From Paenibacillus_AQ nitricinens (GTDB lineage Bacteria; Bacillota; Bacilli; Paenibacillales; Paenibacillaceae), in assembly GCF_052056485.1 (NCBI RefSeq), contig NZ_CP183948.1:2294001-2358000 (forward strand): a DNA stretch of 64,000 nucleotides. Reading direction: 5' to 3'. The notes beneath the pieces were generated by a model. It did not search any database. It saw nothing but the letters and a program-made list of their open reading frames with translations, and was not told where the DNA came from. The translations under genes were made by a program, and so were the position numbers. Positions 61,102 through 64,000 of this stretch are shown in pieces. Position 1 is the stretch's first letter. Each line of letters opens with the position of its first letter.

Positions 61102-61389
61102 ATGATTAAGCATATTGTGTTTTTTAAATTGAAGGACCGGTCCGAAGAAAGCGTTGCGGCAACGGTAGCCGTACTGCGAAATATGGAAGGTAAAATTCCG
61201 CAGCTCCTTTCGATTGAAGTGGGTGCTGATATCATTCATTCTGATCGATCCTTTGATATTGCTCTAGTTACGGTGGTAGCTTCTCTAGATGATTTACAGG
61301 CTTATCAGGTTCATCCGGCGCACAAGGAAGTTATAGCTCATATTAATGAGGTTAAAGAACTTTCAATTGCTGTGGATTACGTAATTTAA
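61102..61389 (+). CDS. Dabb (stress-responsive A/B barrel) domain protein
   Basis: 95 residues beginning IKHIVFFKLKDRSEES, with ALVTVVASLDDLQAYQVHPAHKEV and ending LSIAVDYVI. This is the dimeric ferredoxin-like Dabb fold. Functions in bacteria are mostly unknown; some members are cyclases or stress proteins. CAGGGAGCG precedes the ATG. It diverges from the tandem-HTH gene, which could regulate it. Confidence 0.88.
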   Translation: MIKHIVFFKLKDRSEESVAATVAVLRNMEGKIPQLLSIEVGADIIHSDRSFDIALVTVVASLDDLQAYQVHPAHKEVIAHINEVKELSIAVDYVI

Positions 61390-61442
61390 GCGGTCTACTG
61401 ATTAACAAGCATCATCATTTTATACCGGAAGCGGTGACAGGA

Positions 61443-61553
61443 ATGCGTGAGCTCGAGTATCCGATGGAAGCGTTAACTTATTTGGTCGTTTTTCTTGCGG
61501 CATGTTTCATTATGTTCTTCTGGCTGAAACGCCGCGGCAAACGCGGTAAGTAG
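61443..61553 (+). CDS. Possible small membrane protein
   Basis: 36 residues, RELEYPMEALTYLVVFLAAC and then IMFFWLKRRGKRGK: one membrane helix with a basic cytoplasmic end. The spacing and composition are gene-like, but the ribosome site (AAGCGGTGACAGGA) is weak. It could be a leader or a cofactor peptide; no function can be given. Confidence 0.4.
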   Translation: MRELEYPMEALTYLVVFLAACFIMFFWLKRRGKRGK

Positions 61554-61599
61554 GGATAATGCAGATTTCTCTAACTATTTTTGACATGGGGGTATTGCT

Positions 61600-62040
61600 G
61601 TGTATTATGTCAACCGCAAACAAATCGAAACCATTCTTGCTCAAATCCCAGATATAACGACGGGTCTTCGGACTGTAACAGCTTCATGGGATGGCAATAC
61701 TTTAACCGGACTAATACAAGAACGTTGCCTTCATCTGGCGATAGAGGTGGTTACGGACGTTGGTAGTTGTCTGATTGACGGTTTTATTATGCGCGATGCT
61801 GGAAGTTATGAGGATATCATTTCAATCATACATGAAGAAAAAGTGCTAGGTAAAAGTGAGATCTACGAGCGATTGATAGAGCTTGTCGCACTTCGTAAGC
61901 CGCTCGTGCAGGATTATTTTGCCTGGGAAAGAGAAGCGCTGCACCCGCTCACACCAATCCTTTCAGAGGTGCTAGAGAAGTTTGCTGTTGAAGTAGGGAA
62001 TTATTTGGATCAGGAACTTGGGTCCGGTGTAACGCTATAA
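61600..62040 (+). CDS. DUF86/HepT-like protein with altered catalytic motif
   Basis: 146 residues. MYYVNRKQIETILAQIPDIT and the helical pattern up to LVALRKPLVQDYFAWEREAL fit the DUF86/HepT-like HEPN fold (YutE type). HepT toxins carry an RNxxxH-type pair in this helix; here the spacing holds RKPLVQ, so the expected histidine is Gln and RNase activity is doubtful. No MNT nucleotidyltransferase is adjacent. The GTG start has GGGGG seven bases upstream. Confidence 0.65.
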   Translation: MYYVNRKQIETILAQIPDITTGLRTVTASWDGNTLTGLIQERCLHLAIEVVTDVGSCLIDGFIMRDAGSYEDIISIIHEEKVLGKSEIYERLIELVALRKPLVQDYFAWEREALHPLTPILSEVLEKFAVEVGNYLDQELGSGVTL

Positions 62041-62099
62041 TAGCATAAGATAGAATCATATAAAATAGGCGGTAGCCGTGAAAGAGAGGGGGTTCCTTT

Positions 62100-62765
62100 A
62101 TGATGAAGATGGGGCAGGAAAATGGATCGACAAGGCACTTGATTATGACGCTCCTGAAGACGAAAGGACCACTGACCATCGGCGCGCTGGCAGAAGAATT
62201 GGGAATTACAGAGATGGGTGTCCGTCGCCATGTGCTTCAGCTGGAGCAGGAGGGACTTGCTAAGACAAAAGTGGTTCGGCAAGCGATGGGGCGGCCTTTA
62301 CATATGTATTCTTTAACAGAGAAGTCCGAAGAGTATTTTCCAAAAAGTTATCACAATCTGGCTTTGGAGCTTCTGCGTGAATTGGATTATGGCAGTGGAT
62401 TGGATGCTGTTAATACATTGTTTGAGGGACGCCGTCGCCGGATGCTCACACAGTATGCACCAATGATGGAACGCCGGAGTTTGGAAGAACGAGTAGCTGA
62501 GTTATCGTCGATCCAAAACGCCGGTGGATATATGGCAGAGTGGAACCGTGAAGAGGATGGTTCGTTTGTCATAAGAGAATACAACTGCCCGATTCGCCAG
62601 GTGGCTACTCAGTATCGTAAAGCTTGTCAATGCGAGCATAGCCTATTTGAGGAATTGCTGGATGCTAAGGTTACACGAAGTGAATGTATGGCAGAAGGCG
62701 GACAATGCTGCCGATACGCAATTGCACCCAAAAATGTAACAGACAAAACTTCTGAAAAGTCGTAA
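62100..62765 (+). CDS. HTH regulator with cysteine-rich C-terminus (SufR-like)
   Basis: 221 residues. An ArsR/DeoR-type winged helix (LTIGALAEELGITEMGVRRHVLQLEQEGLAKT) is followed by a helical linker. The C-terminal domain has cysteines in YNCPIRQVATQYRKACQCEH (C-X12-C-X-C), SECMAEGGQCC and then RYAI. The C-X12-C start is like SufR, which holds an iron-sulfur cluster; the spacing of the later cysteines differs. It may sense iron-sulfur status or redox state. Two ATG codons (62100, 62103) follow GAGAGGGGG. Confidence 0.82.
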   Translation: MMKMGQENGSTRHLIMTLLKTKGPLTIGALAEELGITEMGVRRHVLQLEQEGLAKTKVVRQAMGRPLHMYSLTEKSEEYFPKSYHNLALELLRELDYGSGLDAVNTLFEGRRRRMLTQYAPMMERRSLEERVAELSSIQNAGGYMAEWNREEDGSFVIREYNCPIRQVATQYRKACQCEHSLFEELLDAKVTRSECMAEGGQCCRYAIAPKNVTDKTSEKS

Positions 62766-62865
62766 TAATTAGTCACAAGACAAACTCCTGCTGCTTATGA
62801 TATAGCAGATATAGGCATTAGCCCGGTAGAGCGGGGAGCAATGAATTTAAAGGAGAGATGAAACG

Positions 62866-63318
62866 ATGAAAAAGGACACTAAAGGTTTGTTATGGGGAGC
62901 TTTAGTCGGAAGTGTGGTTGGATCAGTGACAGCACTTCTGTTCGCGCCTAAGCCAGGTAAAGAGCTGCGCAAGGATATTGCGGAAGGAACAGCTGCCGGC
63001 ATTGAAAAGGTACAGGGAATTGCCGTGCAGGCTGGAGACAAGAGCGTTGAGCTGTACGACAAAGCTAAGGATTCTATAGGTCATGTAGTCCATGAGGTTC
63101 GCGAATGGAGCAAATCATGTTCGAATGCTGTAGAAGAAGATACTGCTACTGTAGCAGTAAGTGGAATTGCTACGGAAGAAACGATTCAAGAGGCTGCGGC
63201 TACTTTGGAAGAGGTAACGGAGTTAGAGGTTTTACCTGTTAGTGATGAAGTAAGCAATGAAGAAGCTAGCCTTGAAGAAGCTCAAACAGATGACAAGGAC
63301 AATAACGAAATCGCATAA
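62866..63318 (+). CDS. YtxH-domain protein
   Basis: 150 residues. A glycine-rich membrane helix, LLWGALVGSVVGSVTALLFAPKPGKELRKD, is the YtxH signature, followed by a helical region and an acidic, Glu/Ala-rich tail (EEVTELEVLPVSDE). Such proteins are induced by general stress in Bacilli; the function is unclear. TAAAGGAGAG precedes the ATG, and a terminator-like hairpin follows. Confidence 0.88.
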   Translation: MKKDTKGLLWGALVGSVVGSVTALLFAPKPGKELRKDIAEGTAAGIEKVQGIAVQAGDKSVELYDKAKDSIGHVVHEVREWSKSCSNAVEEDTATVAVSGIATEETIQEAAATLEEVTELEVLPVSDEVSNEEASLEEAQTDDKDNNEIA

Positions 63319-63378
63319 TGAAACAGTGGATGGAGTGTTTGGTTTTACGGTCAAAAAGTACTTATTCTCTTTTAATAG

Positions 63379-63417
63379 AGCCGCTTTTTCGCATTGGGCG
63401 GAGAGTGGCTTTTTTAT
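63379..63417 (+). terminator. Intrinsic terminator after the YtxH gene
   Basis: AGCCGCTTTTTCGC pairs with GCGGAGAGTGGCT, with G-U pairs and one bulge, followed by TTTTTTATTT. Confidence 0.6.
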
Positions 63418-63566
63418 TTCATTTTTAAGGACCTGTGAAATAATGTAAAAAGTCTTGTCTTGAACAAAGAGTCCAAAAGGAGTATTATCTGCAATTGGGG
63501 CTGAAAGTCAGGTACATTTTGTTTTCGGCTTACATAAGCTACACAAAACAAGTAGAAGGAAGCGGT

Positions 63567-64000
63567 GTGTTCGTGCAGCAAGCTATTGCAATATTAGACT
63601 CAGGTGTGGGAGGGCTAACAGTTGTCAAAGAAGTGATGAGGCAACTCCCGCGGGAGAAGATCATTTATTTCGGAGATACGGCCCGAGCTCCGTACGGACC
63701 CCGTTCGACCGAGGAAGTAACATTGTTTACAGAACAAATTGTAGATTATTTGATCCAGTTTAATCCTAAAATGATTGTTATCGCTTGTAATACCGCAACA
63801 GCTGCGGCACTCGATTATATCTCAGCCAAGGTCTCTATTCCTGTCATTGGGGTGATTCATCCCGGAGCCCGTGCTGCAATTAGCGCGACCAAAAGCGGAC
63901 ATGTCGGCGTGATCGGTACAATAGGAACCATCGGCAGCGGGGCTTATACTAATGCACTAAAGCAGCTGTCTCCTTTTGTTGAGGTTGTAAGTCAAGCCTG
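63567..64000 (+). CDS. murI: Glutamate racemase, N-terminal part
   Basis: Cut by the window edge after about 145 codons. AIAILDSGVGGLTVVKEV holds the first catalytic Asp-Ser, FGDTARAPYGPRS the substrate loop, and VIACNTATAAAL the catalytic cysteine; GVIGTIGTI follows. The enzyme makes D-glutamate for peptidoglycan. The GTG at 63567 is six bases after AAGGA; a GTG two codons later is the alternative start. Confidence 0.92.
   Translation, partial: MFVQQAIAILDSGVGGLTVVKEVMRQLPREKIIYFGDTARAPYGPRSTEEVTLFTEQIVDYLIQFNPKMIVIACNTATAAALDYISAKVSIPVIGVIHPGARAAISATKSGHVGVIGTIGTIGSGAYTNALKQLSPFVEVVSQA

Noticed and set aside
61600..62040. HepT-MNT toxin-antitoxin module.
   Set aside because: No MNT nucleotidyltransferase is adjacent and the catalytic histidine is not in place.

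Overview
The window looks like the chromosome of a Paenibacillus-type endospore-forming Firmicute. The evidence is the type of genes present: a spore-surface collagen-like protein, LplA/LplB/YtcP-type sugar ABC transporters, a copper-amine-oxidase-N/GH18 exported protein, and PadR-DUF2812, DbpA, YtxH and MalY/PatB relatives. The expression signals fit too: strong AGGAGG ribosome sites, many TTG/GTG starts, sigma-A promoters, and intrinsic terminators with long T tracts. I see no phage, insertion sequence or CRISPR locus.

Layout. (1) 1-2125: two overlapping deoxynucleoside kinase genes (the first only as its end) and a collagen-like BclA-type surface protein. (2) 2319-24861: a GntR regulator fused to a solute-binding domain, then a consensus sigma-A promoter and a run of 17 same-strand genes. 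These encode a lipoprotein-dependent ABC importer (three genes), a zinc-less MDR dehydrogenase, a beta-propeller protein, a GT4-like glycosyltransferase, three Gfo/Idh/MocA oxidoreductases, an RraA-type aldolase, two SDRs, an SMP-30 lactonase, a fumarylacetoacetase-family hydrolase, an amidohydrolase, an IlvD/Edd dehydratase, an epimerase-like protein and a DapA-type lyase. Together they suggest import and non-phosphorylative breakdown of a sugar or sugar acid (oxidation, lactone opening, dehydration, second oxidation, cleavage). The substrate cannot be read from the sequence. (3) 24988-44726: housekeeping and single genes, among them a MalY/PatB lyase, nucleoside hydrolase, GH18-like protein, radical SAM protein, BASS transporter, MCP, HisRS with an elaborate leader, HD hydrolase, DbpA helicase, ABC exporter, MFS transporter, a methyltransferase and tRNA-Leu(CAG). 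(4) 44812-49087: an autoregulated-looking PadR/DUF2812 pair with a perfect 19-bp-arm operator, and a five-PAS hybrid histidine kinase. (5) 49103-57297: a zinc-starvation island with four Zur-box-like palindromes. It holds znuCBA, two COG0523 GTPases, cysteine-poor L33 and zinc-free S14 paralogues, a NusG-II-like protein, and a YcgQ/YcgR pair. (6) 57406-64000: small enzymes and regulators, a twice-frameshifted methyltransferase, an MBL hydrolase, a tandem-HTH protein, a Cys-rich HTH regulator, a YtxH protein and the start of glutamate racemase.

The most unusual non-coding signal is a family of intergenic elements found five times (near 21.9, 22.5, 29.2, 39.9 and 59.3 kb). Each has four short palindromic cores spaced about 52, 60 and 53 bp, with the first and fourth core centres 164-166 bp apart in every copy. 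In the GGGAA...CTCCC copies the first two cores run in one direction and the last two in the opposite one, so the whole element has dyad symmetry. Three of the five copies sit between convergent genes.
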